DNA from: Saksenaea vasiformis B4078
Taxonomy: Eukaryota; Mucoromycota; Mucoromycetes; Mucorales; Saksenaeaceae
Assembly: GCA_000697055.1 (NCBI GenBank)
Contig: JNDT01002363.1
Span: 1 to 64,000 of the forward strand
DNA: 64,000 nt
Reading direction: 5' to 3'
In this document: piece after piece, positions 11,880-24,804 of the stretch
How the letters are laid out: each line of letters opens with the position of its first letter
Numbering within the stretch: the stretch's first letter is position 1
The notes under the pieces: model-generated
Told to the model about the DNA's origin: nothing
Seen by the model: only the letters and a program-made list of their open reading frames with translations
The model's database searches: none
Position numbers and translations under genes: made by a program

Positions 11880-12480
11880 GCAAACGATGTGTCAGAGGCA
11901 AGGTTTTTACTGTTTCGTGCAAATAAGCGTGTTAAAGATTGGGTTCTTTGTCTCATGCAAAAGGCGTGGCAATAATCGTATCTTTTTACTTCATGCCAAA
12001 CGGTGTGTGGAGGTACTATTTTTTTTTAATCTCACGCAAAGAGATGTACCAGTGATCGGGTTCTTTTGACCCATACAAGCGGTGTCTCAGAAACGGAACT
12101 CTGGCAAAAGACATGTTGAAGATAGGTTCCTTTTATATCACACAAACAGGATGTCTCAGATAATGGAAAGTGATCAAATTTAAAGGTACCACTTCTCTTT
12201 CCTTTTTTTTTCTTCTTCTTTGGCTCTGTTTGTACAAACATCCCCGGCACGGTTGTCAACTTTTTATTACATAACCAGGATCACTCATGTTCTTTGTATG
12301 CCATTTAGGCTACATGACCGCTGGCCCGAACCGTTTCGGCTGTGGTATAGCCCCTTGTTCACCACCAGGTAAGTAACTGTTGTCACACGCCGACTCCCCA
12401 ACTTCCACGACAAAACCTTGTCAATCGACTGTACCGCTTCGAATCCTCTGCAGTGCATCACAAACAAACTGACGCAAGCG
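11880..12480 (+). repeat. Dispersed repeat family, copy a, with internal ~38-bp tandem units
   Basis: Similar, with drift, to the reverse complement of 39290-40090 and to 31080-31500. The left half (11880-12160) is a run of about seven degenerate units of roughly 38 bp, each with a core like CTCATGCAAARGGYGTG followed by a GATCGGGTTCTTTT-like stretch. The right half carries TTCTTCTTTGGCTCTGTTTG, a CCAGGATCACTCATG block and a GTACCGCTTCGAATCCTCTG block, also found in the other copies. No transposase or reverse transcriptase is visible, so it is a non-autonomous repeat of unknown class. Confidence 0.55.
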
Positions 12481-14674
12481 TCAGTATGATTCCCCCTGCC
12501 GCTTCACCGCACCGTTCGGTGAATATTTACTGATAATGTGTGCCTCGGTTTAATCAACATTAAGCCAGATTACTTTTTTGTTCTTTATCAAGGTATATGG
12601 TTGCACACTTTAATGCTGTTTATTGGTATCATATACGTTTACGACAGAAAGAGCAACGGAATCCAGTACAGGGGATACATAATACACAACCTGAATCCCA
12701 GGGGATGGCATGACACTAACAAGGCTTTCAATCCATGCAAATCAACCAATACAACCTTCCACCTTGTAGGTTTTCTCCTGGCATGTGCATTTCATATGCC
12801 ACCCGTTGCTGCAACGTTATGGCGCAGTATCGCCTCAAGGTGAACAAGACATATAATACACACATGCCCTGGAAATGGTATATGCGTTAAAGTATTCAAC
12901 GATGGGCATTACTGCGAACATATTCGTGAGAGGAGTACGTCATGTCTTTCCAAAGAAAACTCTGCAATCCATTCCGTTTGCGCCCAGTAGCCCGAAGATC
13001 GACGGCAAGCTTAACTTGATAGAGTCACAATGACTGCCATTTCTGCTACTGAAATACGTTGATTCATAAAGTGAAGGAGGTTTCTGATCAGGGGTGGGTT
13101 ATCATAGCTATTCTGTGTTGTGTGCTTAACTCTGACATAAGCTTTGCTCCGCCATGTATGATTCGCAAACTTGCCTGTCCTTAACCTGCTACTGGAACTT
13201 GTGAGCAGAATAAAGGTCCAAAGAAGCTCATGAGAATCAGTCAAAGCATTTGTTAGAAGTCCAAGGTGTTACGCCATAAGGTGCAGCAGGAAGGAGCATT
13301 GGGTGTCCCAAAAAGGATATATATATATATATATATAAAGAGCTAATTAAGGACGTGGCTATAGTCCAAATGCGGACTTGACCATTGGAGAGCTGAAAGG
13401 GCAGCGTTAGTCAATCGTCTATCTGTGTATATTAGCTATCCAGGGCGGATACAGTGAGAAGTGAAAATTCGTCATGTAGTTGCACTCCAAGGTTGCCAAT
13501 GCAGCTTGCCTTTTTCGCAAATGCTGAAAGCAATTTGAGGGCTGTTCGATCTACAGGCGCAACCAGTAAAGAGTATCAGATACGTGCAAATGGAGAAATT
13601 AGGCTTGTTAAAGCGTTTTGGCATCTCAGTTCCAGGAGAAGCTGCTACTTTCTCCAAGTCCAAGTTTGCCTATGACAGCAAACCCCTTGTCCGAACAATT
13701 AAACTTCTCGATTTATATCCTCGCAACAACCTTAGGTGCTAGTAATTCGTCTAATAGGACTCATGACATAGATTATGCCTTGTTCAGATGAAACACGCAG
13801 CTGCAACTGAGATGGAAACAAAGTTGAAACAGAATCTCTCCACATGAAGCCTCTAGGAAGATGAATACAACAAATGCGACAAATGTTATATCACTATATA
13901 TATAGCTTGAATGCTACAGTTGCCTGCGAAAAAGCGCTGTGCTGCTCCATGAATAACGCTCAATAAGGAGGGAGTCGACCACACGGACAGAGCTATGATC
14001 TATTCTTACATAGGCATATGCTTACAATGGTCTGATCGTCTTTACAGTGTTGTTAGGAAAGATCTGCAATGTACGTAAGAATATGATGATTCACGAACTC
14101 TTCTGTAGATGATGCATTGATGACGCGCTCCTCCAGTTGCATGACAGCTTGTCAACTATATGACACTGTCAATTAACTGTCTAAGTTATGTAAGGGATGT
14201 ACTCGGCAGCCAATAAGTACCATCCTCTATGACCTTCTAAACGTTCCAGTAGTGTTTAGACCAATTCAACCAAGGCTCTACTTGGCCTAGCTCATATCTA
14301 ACTTGCTAAAAGCCATTGTAATGTTGCGAGATTCTCTACGACTCCGCGTTCCGGCGGCGAAAATTTTCCGAGACGCTCACCCTTTCGGAAACAGAAACTA
14401 TCTCAGGCAAGATTCCCCATATTCTTATTGATAAAAAAAAAACAAGGAAATGTCGTTGAACCAAAAGAGGATCCCAGCTACACCTAGGTACGTAATCTAC
14501 GGCTGTTTTTGGTTTCATGGCTTCGTCATGCGGTACCAAATTATCAGGTATTGCTGCTCATACCAATCCATCTTGCTGGTAGTGACGGCAGAAATCGGTA
14601 AGCTGTTACACCGATCGTCATCATTTTAAAGCGATTACATAAAACCTTTCTGCTCTCCACCATTCTTAACTTAT
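12481..14674. other. Intergenic, no gene recognised
   Basis: Open frames up to about 100 codons occur on both strands but none resembles a known family or has convincing splice structure. An AT dinucleotide microsatellite sits at 13317-13337. Confidence 0.5.
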
Positions 14675-15609
14675 ATGACCACGGAACCGCTGAAAGTCAC
14701 TTTCGATAGTTGAAGAATCAAAATTACCGGAAGCTTGTGCCTTCCGCAAGACGCTAATCAGAAGAAGCATGCTGCTATTATTGTTTGACATCCTTTCGGT
14801 GGCGTCAAAGAGCAGACTGCAGGACTCTACGCCGAAAGATTGAGCAAGTTGGGGTTCATTGCTCTTACTTTCGATGCTGCATATCATGATGAAAGCGGTG
14901 GCCTTTCCCGCTACCTTGAGGACCCTCCACAAAGAGCAGAAGACGCCAAAAATGCTGTTTCGTATTTGTCAACATTATCCGATGTCAACTCTGAAAGAAT
15001 TGGTGCTATCGGCTTATGTGGAGGTGGCGGTTATGTTCCGTTTGCACTTCAAACTGACATGCGCATCAAGACCGTGGTGGGATCAGCACCGTTGACATTG
15101 GCGAACTTTTTAGAGAAGGCATGAACGGAAGTACCTCTATTGAGGATTTATGAAAAACTTTGCTGGAAGCTGCGAAGGAAAGGACAAAAGAAGCAAACGG
15201 TAATCCACCACACTTGGGACAATATCGTCCCTTGCTCTCTGGAAGATGCGGCGGCTCTACCTGCCTGATCGCTATAAAGGAAGTAGCTGATTACTACCGT
15301 ACATCTCGAGGTCAACGTCCGAAGTCTACAAGCGAGTATCTATTCAGGAGCTTGGACAAACTGGCGCAGTTCTCGGCTTTCGACTATTTGCACTTGATTT
15401 CTCCTCGTCCGCTCTTGTTTATTGCTGGTGCCGATGCTGACTCATGTCTTTTTTTTCAGCGAGAAAGCTATTCAGAAGGCCAAGGAACTGAATGAATTGT
15501 TCGTCCTAAAGGCGCTACGCATATTGACCTTTATGATAAACCAGCCTACGTAGACCTAGCCGTGAACAAAGTTGACAGCTTCTTCACCCGCTATTTAGTC
15601 GATGCCTGA
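14675..15609 (+). pseudogene. Decayed alpha/beta hydrolase (YcjY / dienelactone-hydrolase-like)
   Basis: Starting at the ATG at 14675 the translation follows the YcjY-type hydrolase family along its length: [18 protein letters not shown], then [19 protein letters not shown], the nucleophile elbow GLCGGGGY (Cys as in dienelactone hydrolases), YYRTSRGQRP, FDYLHLISPRPLLFIAG, and the His-loop block KGATHIDLYDKPAYV near the end. It is disabled. Frame stops TGA occur at 14711 and 14786, the frame shifts near 15110, another TGA lies at 15151, and further small indels occur near 15240-15290 and 15440. No spliced model repairs all of these. The intact ancestor would have been about 310 residues, probably a hydrolase of small esters or lactones. 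The family is common in bacteria and fungi. Confidence 0.75.
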
Positions 15610-16481
15610 CTTTGTGCTATAAATATTGCATAAATGGTAATAACCGGGATTTTTCTACTGTTGTTTCCTAATCTTTAAAGGATTTGTACTGTTTGAGAAA
15701 TAGTGTTGCGTTGAACGGAAATGGATTCTAAGCAATTCGAATAAGGCGTAAAACCTCCGGTAATGAAATAGAGGCTCTCCGCCTTGCGCCATTCTCCTAT
15801 TCCACACGCTGCAACTCATTTGGCTCGTTTGGTCTTGCCTATAGTGGCATCTTTTTCTACAAAAAAGACAGCCAGATGAATGTGTACTGCTCACTTGTCT
15901 ACTATAGTTTCATGTGAAAGTGCGATATAAATTGTGCTGCCTTAAGAACCTGTGGTGCTTCAACTTGCAACGCTAGCCAATCTTGAATATCGTATTCCTT
16001 TTTTTTTCTTTCGATATTGTGACCATATATTAGTCCTGGTTCCCACACTACGAGACTCCTCTCTGAATGCAAGTACGAACGTATGGTCTATCAGTTTACA
16101 CTTGCCGCTCAGGACTACACGCGCGCTTTGAAGACGCCTACTTTTACAAGCTCAGCCGTCGCTATATAAAACAGCAATATACACTGGTGCCACAGTTACA
16201 GCTGATCACTTATTTTTTTAAAAAAAAAAAGCCATTTCTGTTTTGCTATTCGGTCTCAAAGTAGAAAATGGAATGTCAAGAAGTGGTCATCAGAAATTAG
16301 AGCTCATTCATCGTACTACTGGATAATATATAGCAAACAATGCCTTCTTGAAAACGAAAAAGAAAAGCATTTGTACCATGCGACGTGGTCCTTGTCCCGG
16401 AAACGTTACACATAAGATGAGGCTCAGATTATTTCATGTAGCAGCAGAGCACGCCACGAGGATATCTCATTCCTTTGCTTC
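15610..16481. other. Intergenic, no gene recognised
   Basis: Lies between the hydrolase pseudogene and the second HSPA12-like gene, so it should contain that gene's promoter. No recognisable element was seen beyond poly-A/T runs (for example near 16207-16230). Confidence 0.4.
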
Positions 16482-18792
16482 ATGAGTTCAACATTTCGCT
16501 TGAACGACTACCCTGTCGTTGTAGGCATCGACTTTGGTAAACAACAATGCGCTTTATAACACCTTCCTTGTAACTTCCTTGTTGGTAATTCTCAGGCACT
16601 ACCTACTCTGGCGCGGCGTATGGTATTGTCTCGGCCGATGGCGAGAGCGAGATTTCTCACATCAATTCTTGGTAAGCGACCTTGCCTACAACCTCTAAAT
16701 GTATGTATTAACACTGCTAATAGGCCCAAGCAATCATGTTTCCGATACCCAAAAGTGTGAAACCGTGATTTGTGCTCTCAAAGCTATACTAATTCTTATC
16801 GTTTGCATCATAATCGTAGGCACCAACTATTAGTGTAAGTGTCCATTAACGCACACTGCGCTATGCTAATAATTCGTTAGTTGTATAATTATGATACCAA
16901 AGTAAGAAAAAACACGAAGACGGAAAGACAGGGCTAACTGTACCAGGCGCTGGCTTCATGGGGCAATGCGGCGCGTATCGAACGTAACAAATGTCAAAGT
17001 CGACAAAATTATCTGCTTCTTCAACAGTATAAGCTTTATCTCGATGAGAGTTTGGATGGCGTGATTCGTTCTCTCCCAGAAGGGTTTAAGCCTATTGATA
17101 TCATTGCAGGTATGCAAGAAATCATCACAACGCGCATATTTTATGCTAAAATGTGTACAAGACTATCTACGTGAATTCCATCAGCACGTTTTATCCGAGA
17201 TGCGCAAAGGTTTCGCTCAACAGTTTGAAGGCAGATATCGTTACTGTCTGACGGTAAGTCTGTTTAGCAGATGTTGACGGAGATAACCAATTAGTAATAT
17301 ATGCAGGTGCCTGCTATGTGGTCAGATAAAGCAAAGCAAGCGATGCGTGATGCAGCAATTTTAGCTGGCATCATTAACGAGGACGATCATCACGATCGTT
17401 TGATGCTAATTTCCGAACCCGAAGCAGCGGCCATTTACTGTGAACGAACCTGTGACCAGTTTAACATGGAGAATGGGGACGAATTCATGATCTGCGATGC
17501 TGGTGGTAGGTCTATATTCAATGGATACGTTGTAAAAGACGCTTAATATATATTTGTATATACAGGCGGTACGGTCGATTTGATCGTCTTTGACGTCAAG
17601 ATGGATTCCAAGGGAAATCGTCAATTCAGGGAGAGTACCAAAGGCATGGGAAAATCATGTGGCTCAGCCTTCGTCGACAAAAATATGCGCAAACTCTTGA
17701 AGAGTAAGCTTCGCAAAGTAGTTAGGGAAATTCCACCAGCAGCTCTAGAGACGATGATGGAACACTTCATTGGTATGTCTCTTTCTTTTATCGACTTTAT
17801 CTTACTAAGCAGACCATAGACAATATGAAGCCATCCTTTGATGGAACTGAGGAAATGTTTTTATCTGTGCCGATGAATGTTGGCTTGATGGAACATACAG
17901 ATGCATCCATTGGTCTGAGTGATGGTATGCTGATGTTCTCTGTTGAGGAAATGAAAGAAAAGGTCTTCGAGCCTGTTGTACGAGATGTCATCGGTTTTAT
18001 CCATAAGCAGAAGCAACAGACAAAGAACCTGAAGGCCATCTTCATGGTGGGTGGATTCGGCGCTTCGCATTACCTTTACCACCGCGTAGACCAGGAATTC
18101 AAGCCTGAAGGCATTCGAGTAATCACCCCTTATCGTGCAGGTAAGAAAAAAAGAGGAGAGAAAGAAATATTCAAGGCTATGAGGTTTTCCTGAGTAACTC
18201 GCTGCTATAGAGCTGGCGGTCTCGCGTGGCGCTGTTTACTTCGGCATGAATCCCACCAAAGTAACAACACGCGTTCCAAGATACTGGTATGGTATTGATA
18301 TCACACACACGTTCGAGGAGGGTATCGATCCTCCTGAATTCAAGATTATCAAGCCAGATGGAACTATTCGTTGTGACAATCGATTTTCTGTCTTTGTTCG
18401 CCGTGGAGAGCCATTAGGTAAGCCTCATGTACACTCAAACTTCGCTTAATAGGAGATTTGCAGATATTGACAGCTGTGTTACGAAGAAATACATGGCATT
18501 TTACCCTCGAAACACCATCTGTACATTCTTTGCTGCTGATACGGAAGACGAGCCGCGATATACCTTGCAACCAGGTGTGCGGAAGGTGTTCGATTTTGAG
18601 ATACCCATGCGTGAGCTACCAGGGGTGCGTCCTGGAGATCAAGTGGAACTGACGATCCATGTAAGCTTCTATTTTGACATATGTGGTATTTAACTGTCTC
18701 TTATCTAGATGTATTTTGGTGAGGTTGAACTGCGCGTAGAGGCTGTAATTATGGATAAAAAATACGCTGTTGTATGCAACTTCAATGTATAA
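16482..18792 (+). CDS. HSPA12-like Hsp70 family ATPase (paralogue 2)
   Basis: Thirteen exons, 555 residues, with 12 short GT-AG introns (E1 16482-16536, then up to E13 18709-18792). Motifs: phosphate loop 1 GIDFGTTYSGAAYG split by intron 1, DAGGGTVDL split by intron 8, the adenosine motif GGFGASHYL in exon 10, and SEPEAAAIYC. The C-terminal MYFGEVELRVEA matches paralogue 1 (3450-5361). The two proteins align throughout, with similar sizes (555 and 572), but this gene has 12 introns and the other four. This points to an old duplication with intron loss or gain rather than a recent copy. No signal peptide or EEVD tail is seen, so cytosolic location is likely. Start: the only ATG that places the first ATPase motif near residue 16. 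Confidence 0.87.
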
Positions 18793-18947
18793 GGGGCCCA
18801 TTTATTGGTATCAGTACAAAGATTAGTGTGAAAACTGCGCAAAAACAGGCAGTTATTTTGAAATGAGCATAAAATAATGCAATTTAGATGAAATAACAAG
18901 TGAATGCATGTGAGTTTGCGCTAAGCAAATAAATTACGATATATAAG

Positions 18948-21086
18948 CTATGCTTCTGCAGTCTTGGATTTCTCAACAGCTGCAGCTTTAGGGGGTAGTG
19001 GAGGGACGATAAAGCGCACATTTTTGATGAGGGCGCCGCAAATGACACCAAGGCCAGCAGCGGCTAGAGGAATGAGGAAGACTACACGTAATGATTCGGC
19101 ATATGCGTGGATCATTGGCAATTGAGCTTCTGATGGCATATTACGAATATACAGGTAATTCTTGAGCGCGCCATACTTCGCAGCTAGCGCAAGGACTTCT
19201 GGATCCATGGTAGCGAAATGGCTTCTTAGGTTGATTTGCAGCACCGTTTGGTACACAGCAACACCCTACAAAGAGTTATTCATATGCCAAATGAAGCGAC
19301 CAGGTCTAACTTACTACAGACGATGACAATAGAAGGAAAAATTGGTTCTGGAAAGAATGGAGACAAGTCAGCATCAAGTAGGTCGTCAAACAAGAGCCAC
19401 ACGTACCAAGCTTGTCGCCACAGCCATGTATTTTTTAGGTGCGAGCAATTGGACGCCCAAAATTGTATTTTGTTGTGCAAGTCCAGTGGCGAAACCTATT
19501 GTACAGCGACATCGGTAAGTAAATCGAGAGAAATAGTGCTTCTCTCTACAGCTTACCGCATAGGGTAAGGTAACCGGCTTGTTGACCCCAGTTACTATGT
19601 TCATTGACAGTGTAGAAAAGACCATAACCGATAACGTTGCATACGGCGGCAACAAGGATGTAAACTTTGATATAAGAAAAGTAGCGAATGACTAAGCTAC
19701 AGCCAGTGGACGATATGATCAGCAACACCATGTACGGAATTAAACGGACACCAGATTCTGTGCTGTCCGCACCAAAAACAGACTGGAAATAGATGGGGCC
19801 AAAGTAAAGCGTGCCAATAAATGCAAGGCCCAGGCAGGTGGTAAAAAGGAAGAATAATGCAATTGAAGGGTTCAAGAGGACTTCTGGAGGAATCAGCTAA
19901 TAATCGGGCGTGAGAACGCTGGTGCCACTATGGTTGTGTTTCTCTTACCGGTTCAGGGACAATCCAGATTTCTGTAATGCCGAGTAAAATCAGTGCAACA
20001 CCGCAGCCAACAAAAGCACCGATTGCGTGCGCATCGGACCATCTACATATAGAATGAATTTATATCTTGGGATTCTTGACATAGCTGTGTTTTACCCGTA
20101 AGCAATGCCCCAGTTGAGGGCCAAGAGGAGGCAGCAAATAAAGCCCACAGAAAGAATGGTACCAAGCCAGTCCACACGCTTTATCTTTGCTAAGAAGGAT
20201 GACTTTTCAAGCACGACGGGTTCCTTGAGCAAAAATAGGACCAAGAAAAAGGAGACCGCTGAGAAAATCACGTTGATCCAGAAATCCCAATGCCAGTCCA
20301 CGTGGTCGACAAATGCTCCACCTATAAACTAAGTTAATGACCATTGCTCATGTATTTGCAGTTCAACGAACCGATCAAAGGACCGACTACACTGGCAACT
20401 CCGTAGACAACAGTGAGCGTGGATTGATAGCGTGGGCGAAGGTGAAGAGGGGCGAGATCGGTGACGATAATGAAAGCCATGGTCATTACGCAACCGCCTC
20501 CGAAACCCTGAACTGTGCGCCCAGGAATCAGGACATCCATCCGTCGTGCAAGGGCGTTTGTGACACAGCCAATAAAAAAGAGTAGGGTACCTCCCAGCAG
20601 CACAGGTTTTCTGCAACCGAATATTAAAGAGACATTCTTTTCTGCTATTGCTAGTTACCTGCCAAAAATATCGGAAAACTAGAAGTGCAGGAGAAGGAAG
20701 GGCAAGAAGAGGGGGATTTTAAGATTTTGTTTGCCGAGATTTCCTTGAGTTACCTTGCCGGAAAGTGGTTGTGAAGCATTGAATGCGACTAGGTAGGCGG
20801 TGGCAATCCATGTTTGTCCTCCCAGGTCATGGAGTTCGGTTGCGATGATGGTCATAGCGGGTGCGACAACGGTTGTGTTTAAAGATACCATGAACATGCC
20901 TAGGACGATTCCGAAAATCAATGCCGCTCTTTTCACTCGAGATAGTAGTGAAGGTGATGGCGGCGCTGAAGTAACTGTATTATCCTTCTCGGGTGGAAAC
21001 ATCGTTTGCGATGATGAGGAGCGATGGTCGCTGGATCGATCCTCGTTATCGATTTCGACTAGCGAATCATTGTCTATTGTCTTCAT
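18948..21086 (-). CDS. MFS multidrug/H+ antiporter of the DHA2 (14-TM) type
   Basis: Multi-exon gene, about 550 residues, starting at the ATG at 21086. A 45-residue acidic/Ser-rich cytosolic N-terminus precedes the first helix. MFS motif C-like sequence is in MFMVSLNTTVVAPAM. Motif A (GK-FSDIFGRKPVL) is rebuilt across two introns near 20640-20750. GRTVQGFGGG and the FWIN motif (WHWDFWINV) are typical of the DHA2/Azr1-like group, and at least 12 further hydrophobic helices follow. Members export drugs, toxins or basic amino acids at the plasma membrane or vacuole by proton exchange; the substrate cannot be told. It ends 155 bp from the convergent HSPA12-like gene. The exon around 19320-19360 (EPIFPSIVIVC) is less well conserved than its neighbours, so that join is uncertain. 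Confidence 0.85.
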
Positions 21087-23660
21087 GGTAGCGGCGGAAT
21101 AGAACGCAACGAAGGAGACAGGGTAGACGCAAGAAAAAAAAACTTGTGTATCAGCTTCAGAAAAAGATCGGACTGGTTTATATAGCTATATCAAATGAGA
21201 AAAGTTGTTGTTCATCATGAGGCAAAATCATTTTTCCTAGAACGGTGTAACAGGCCAAGGTGCTCTGGCGGTCAATATTTTTTGGTTCTCGAATATAAAA
21301 ATTTAAGAGCTATCGTGTCTGTACTATCATCTATTCTGCAACGGGCCAAATTGATCACTCTTTATTTTGGATCGGCTCTTGACCATTCCTGATCTATGCA
21401 ATGGTGCTGCATATTCTTCTTTATTCATCGTGTTGGTATTACCTTAGTCACCACGCGGACCAAATATCTCAACTTTCACAAAACCTTGAATGTAATTTAG
21501 TCCATTAACTTGGCGCCACTTTCTTTCCTTAAAACTATGTATGAATACGAGGGAAAAGAGTTTTTACGCAGATCAATCAGAAGGCCGATCTGATCCGTTA
21601 CTTGTCGATCGCGCTACATAGAAAAAATTAGACAATGGAGCGTCGCATTGAAGTTATTTGCTATTGGTAACCTTTTCTATAGTGCATTTTTAAAACAGAA
21701 CTCCACTCCGTGTTTCGTCCGCTCTACCAATGTACAACTGTATTATGGTTCTACAAAGTAGATAGCTATGACTAAAAACAGAGTTTTTCACTGGATACGG
21801 CAAGGAAAGGTCATTTTTTCCCAAGACAGATTGACTCCATGTTTTGTTCATGCCAATCAAAACTTCAAAAGTCTAGACAGGCTTACTGAATGCAAAGAAA
21901 TAAATTTGAATACAGAGCTTTTTTTCTGTTTTTCATGTTTTGCACGCGCAAGTTTATTGGAGATCGTGTTAACATGGTTTCACAAGTTCAACGTACAAAG
22001 TATTGGTGACACTGTTCTTCGCTTTACCGCTTACTTAGAATATGCAAAAGGATAGTTCTGCTTTACGTTCAAGATCTTATGTGCAACAACTCGCTGTTTC
22101 AATGACACTATATGCTTTGTAGTGCAACGCAGTAGCACTTGCTGGATAAACGTTATCTTACCGACATTGGTGCACACCCTCTGTTTCGTACGCAAGCAGT
22201 GCAGTGTATTCATTTAACAACCCCTGTCTTCCATGGTGAAGTCGGACCTAGGGCCGAACCATAAAAAAGGTTTTGAGTTCCATATATTTTAGAAGCGGGG
22301 AACTTTGCGCGAATCCGTTGCTAAAACAGAACAGAACTCGGACCCTGCAGACAATTTTTAAGTTGGTCATGTTAGCGAAAAGATGTGACTATCGCAACCG
22401 TCGTCGCGATATATATCTTGCCCCAACATTCATCCCCGCTGTGGAAAGGACAGGCTAGTTTGTACTACTTGTGTTAGCGCCATCCCGGTCACTCCGTTAA
22501 AGGGTTTACTGATTTGCTAGATCAATCGGAAATTTGGTAAGAAACCTCTTCGACCTGATGATGTATAAAAAGTGCTTGCAGTGGAACGTACAGCATCATC
22601 CACACGCCTTGGGTGATCGGCGCAAATCAACCAGTGAATGAAACCTTGACGCGTGAAAGACAAATCATGGATTGATGCTTGCGCTTTATGTGAGTAAATT
22701 CATATTATATATAAATGCAATATGTGTAGCTATATCTATTGCGAACTACGATGCGATGGTTCCCTGTGAAAGAGATATTTTCGACTCGAGTGTTCTGGTC
22801 TTCTATTTATATGCGACGTTACACAATGAAGCGGTTACTGGAGACGAGGGCGGCGGAAACTTCGAACGGTGACTTTACATCACCACTTGTTACACAGGTT
22901 CTTTGTCAGCTGTCAAAAACTTCGCATAACTGCTATTATCGTAGATTCATCCAGTATCAATGAACATTGGTCCACGGACGATCGCAGAGCACGTAGCTAT
23001 TATGGCTAGTCTAGGAAATTTAGGTCCGCTTCACCGTTTAGATAGCACTCACCAACGGATTATGGTTAGAGACTCTGACTGTTTCTTTTTTTTCCTTTCT
23101 TTTTTTCAACAATTGAAATAAAAATATATTCCGGCGCTGTTTCTCTTGGTCTCGGTGTGTGAACTTTGTACACTGTGCATGCAAACATTGCTAAGATAGT
23201 TGAGTCATAAGGCAAGTTGACTTCTATTCAACAGAACGTACTTCAAAAACTTTGACTCTTACTTTTTAAATAAGATAATAAAACCTGTGAGTGTATGTTT
23301 GTCACAAACTCTCTTTTATAGTCGAGCGGAAAGCCGGAATCCAGCGGATCTCTCCGTGAGCTGGCAAGCCTTTTTAAAATCAGAGGAGCCTATCATTCTC
23401 GTTGCATAGCAAAATTTTTTGGTCTGGTGCTACGCTGTGCCAAGCAAAAAAAGTGTTTGGATCCGGTTTTATTTTTAGCTGTGGCTAAATCTGTCTTCTC
23501 CCTTTCAGACTCATGAAATAGACTGATGTGCACAGCCATATCTAACGAACAAAAAAAAAAAATACCAGAAGAAGTCTAAAGGAAGGCTTGGCAGGAGGGA
23601 GTTATAAATGGTGTAGATTCGTTCTTTTCTTTTTCTACTTCTTGTCCTGTTTATTAAAAC
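21087..23660. other. Long intergenic region, no gene recognised
   Basis: Lies between the divergent starts of the MFS transporter and a membrane-protein gene. Open frames are short (under 100 codons) and look random, and no RNA gene or repeat match was noticed. Poly-pyrimidine runs near 23085-23105 and 23540-23560 could belong to the promoter of the downstream gene. Confidence 0.45.
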
Positions 23661-24500
23661 ATGGTACCCGAAAAGGTCGTTTGGGTTGTCTATTGTATAG
23701 TATTTGTTATTCTCTCCCTTTTTCTCCTTCTAAGGATCAAATCCAACCCCCACCTGATACCTTTTTTCTTATTCGGTGTTCTTGTCGCCGTCGGTTCTTT
23801 ATGGTACCTTTGCTTGCCCGACGCCACCGGAATTCATCCTTTGTTCCTACCGGTACTCACCATCCTTCTATTCGGCGGCATAGTCGAGACACAGATGGGT
23901 TTTCTACGATACGTAGCAACAAGTCTATCAAATCGCCATCGATGGGCTAGCTTACACAATATCGACACTATTCCAACAAAGCCACCTAAACAACGACTAT
24001 GGATATATTGGGTAAATCTGGGGTTGATAGCCCTTTACTCGTGCACTGTGATTTGCACCACTATATTCGTTATCCTGGACATCGCCGTCGCCAAGGCGAT
24101 CTGTATCGCGTTAATGGCCGGTCTCGCCGGAACAAACGCGATCATTATATGGAGCAGCAGTCAATTCCGATCAATCAAACAACACCTACGGATGCTTCGT
24201 AACAATCGACGGGAACTGATCTGCCTTTCTCTTTCACCCGTGTTACTTACACTGGCACTATCCGTCATGACGGCCATGGAATGGGCCCCATATATGCCTC
24301 CCTTGGTAGAACCATTTCTTATCTATCTACCCATGGCCATTATCCTTGGCATCCATTGCTCCATGCGTCAGTTCCGTAGCTATTCAGCTTTCTACAGAAT
24401 GGACGTTGAACATAATAAGGTCCAGCCCATGACGAAGGCGACAATAAGTAATTCAACGATTGCTGTTCCAGCACCTGTAGCTGTAACTAAATCGTAAAAC
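23661..24500 (+). CDS. Unrecognised multi-pass membrane protein
   Basis: Single uninterrupted frame of 278 codons with no intron needed. About seven hydrophobic segments are visible: VVYCIVFVILSLFLLLRI, then FFLFGVLVAVGSLWYL, LFLPVLTILLFGGIVE, WVNLGLIALYSCTVICTTIF, AKAICIALMAGLAGTNAI, LICLSLSPVLLTLALSVM and PFLIYLPMAIILGIHCSM. Basic loops (SIKQHLRMLRNNRREL) separate them, and a polar tail of about 40 residues ends in VAVTKS. The layout resembles a seven-helix protein of receptor or fungal RTA1-like size, but I see no diagnostic motif and do not assign a family. A polyadenylation-like AATAAAA lies at 24538, shortly after the stop. Confidence 0.65.
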
Positions 24501-24804
24501 AACAGCGCTGTGAACTACCTTGTGTAAATGTAATGTGAATAAAACTGTGCAATATAGGCTCTTCCTCTCCATTTTCTCGATCCAAAACCTGGCTCCAAGA
24601 AGGCTACTATTGTGGCACTGTTATTCCTTGTTTTAAAAAAAGAAGGTGGCGTCATGTGGTTTTAATCTATTTTTACGGATGAGCCATAGTTATGTTCACC
24701 ACTACAGTTTGAAGAACATACAAATTCAGGGCGTTTACAAACTCGGCGCTGAATTTTTTTTTTTCATTTTCCTCGGGATTGCAACCTGCAAGCCACCTTA
24801 GCTC

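Noticed and set aside
11887..12160. CRISPR-like array (regular ~38-bp units)
   Set aside because: Units are degenerate throughout with no distinct spacers, they recur in other copies of a dispersed repeat, and the host is a eukaryote.
13301..13340. Possible Tc1/mariner end (GGGTGTCCCAAAAAGG) beside an AT run
   Set aside because: No inverted partner or transposase found nearby; only the microsatellite is supported.
14675..15124. Stop-codon readthrough or selenocysteine at the in-frame TGAs of the hydrolase
   Set aside because: Frameshifts downstream show plain decay, and the family does not use Sec.
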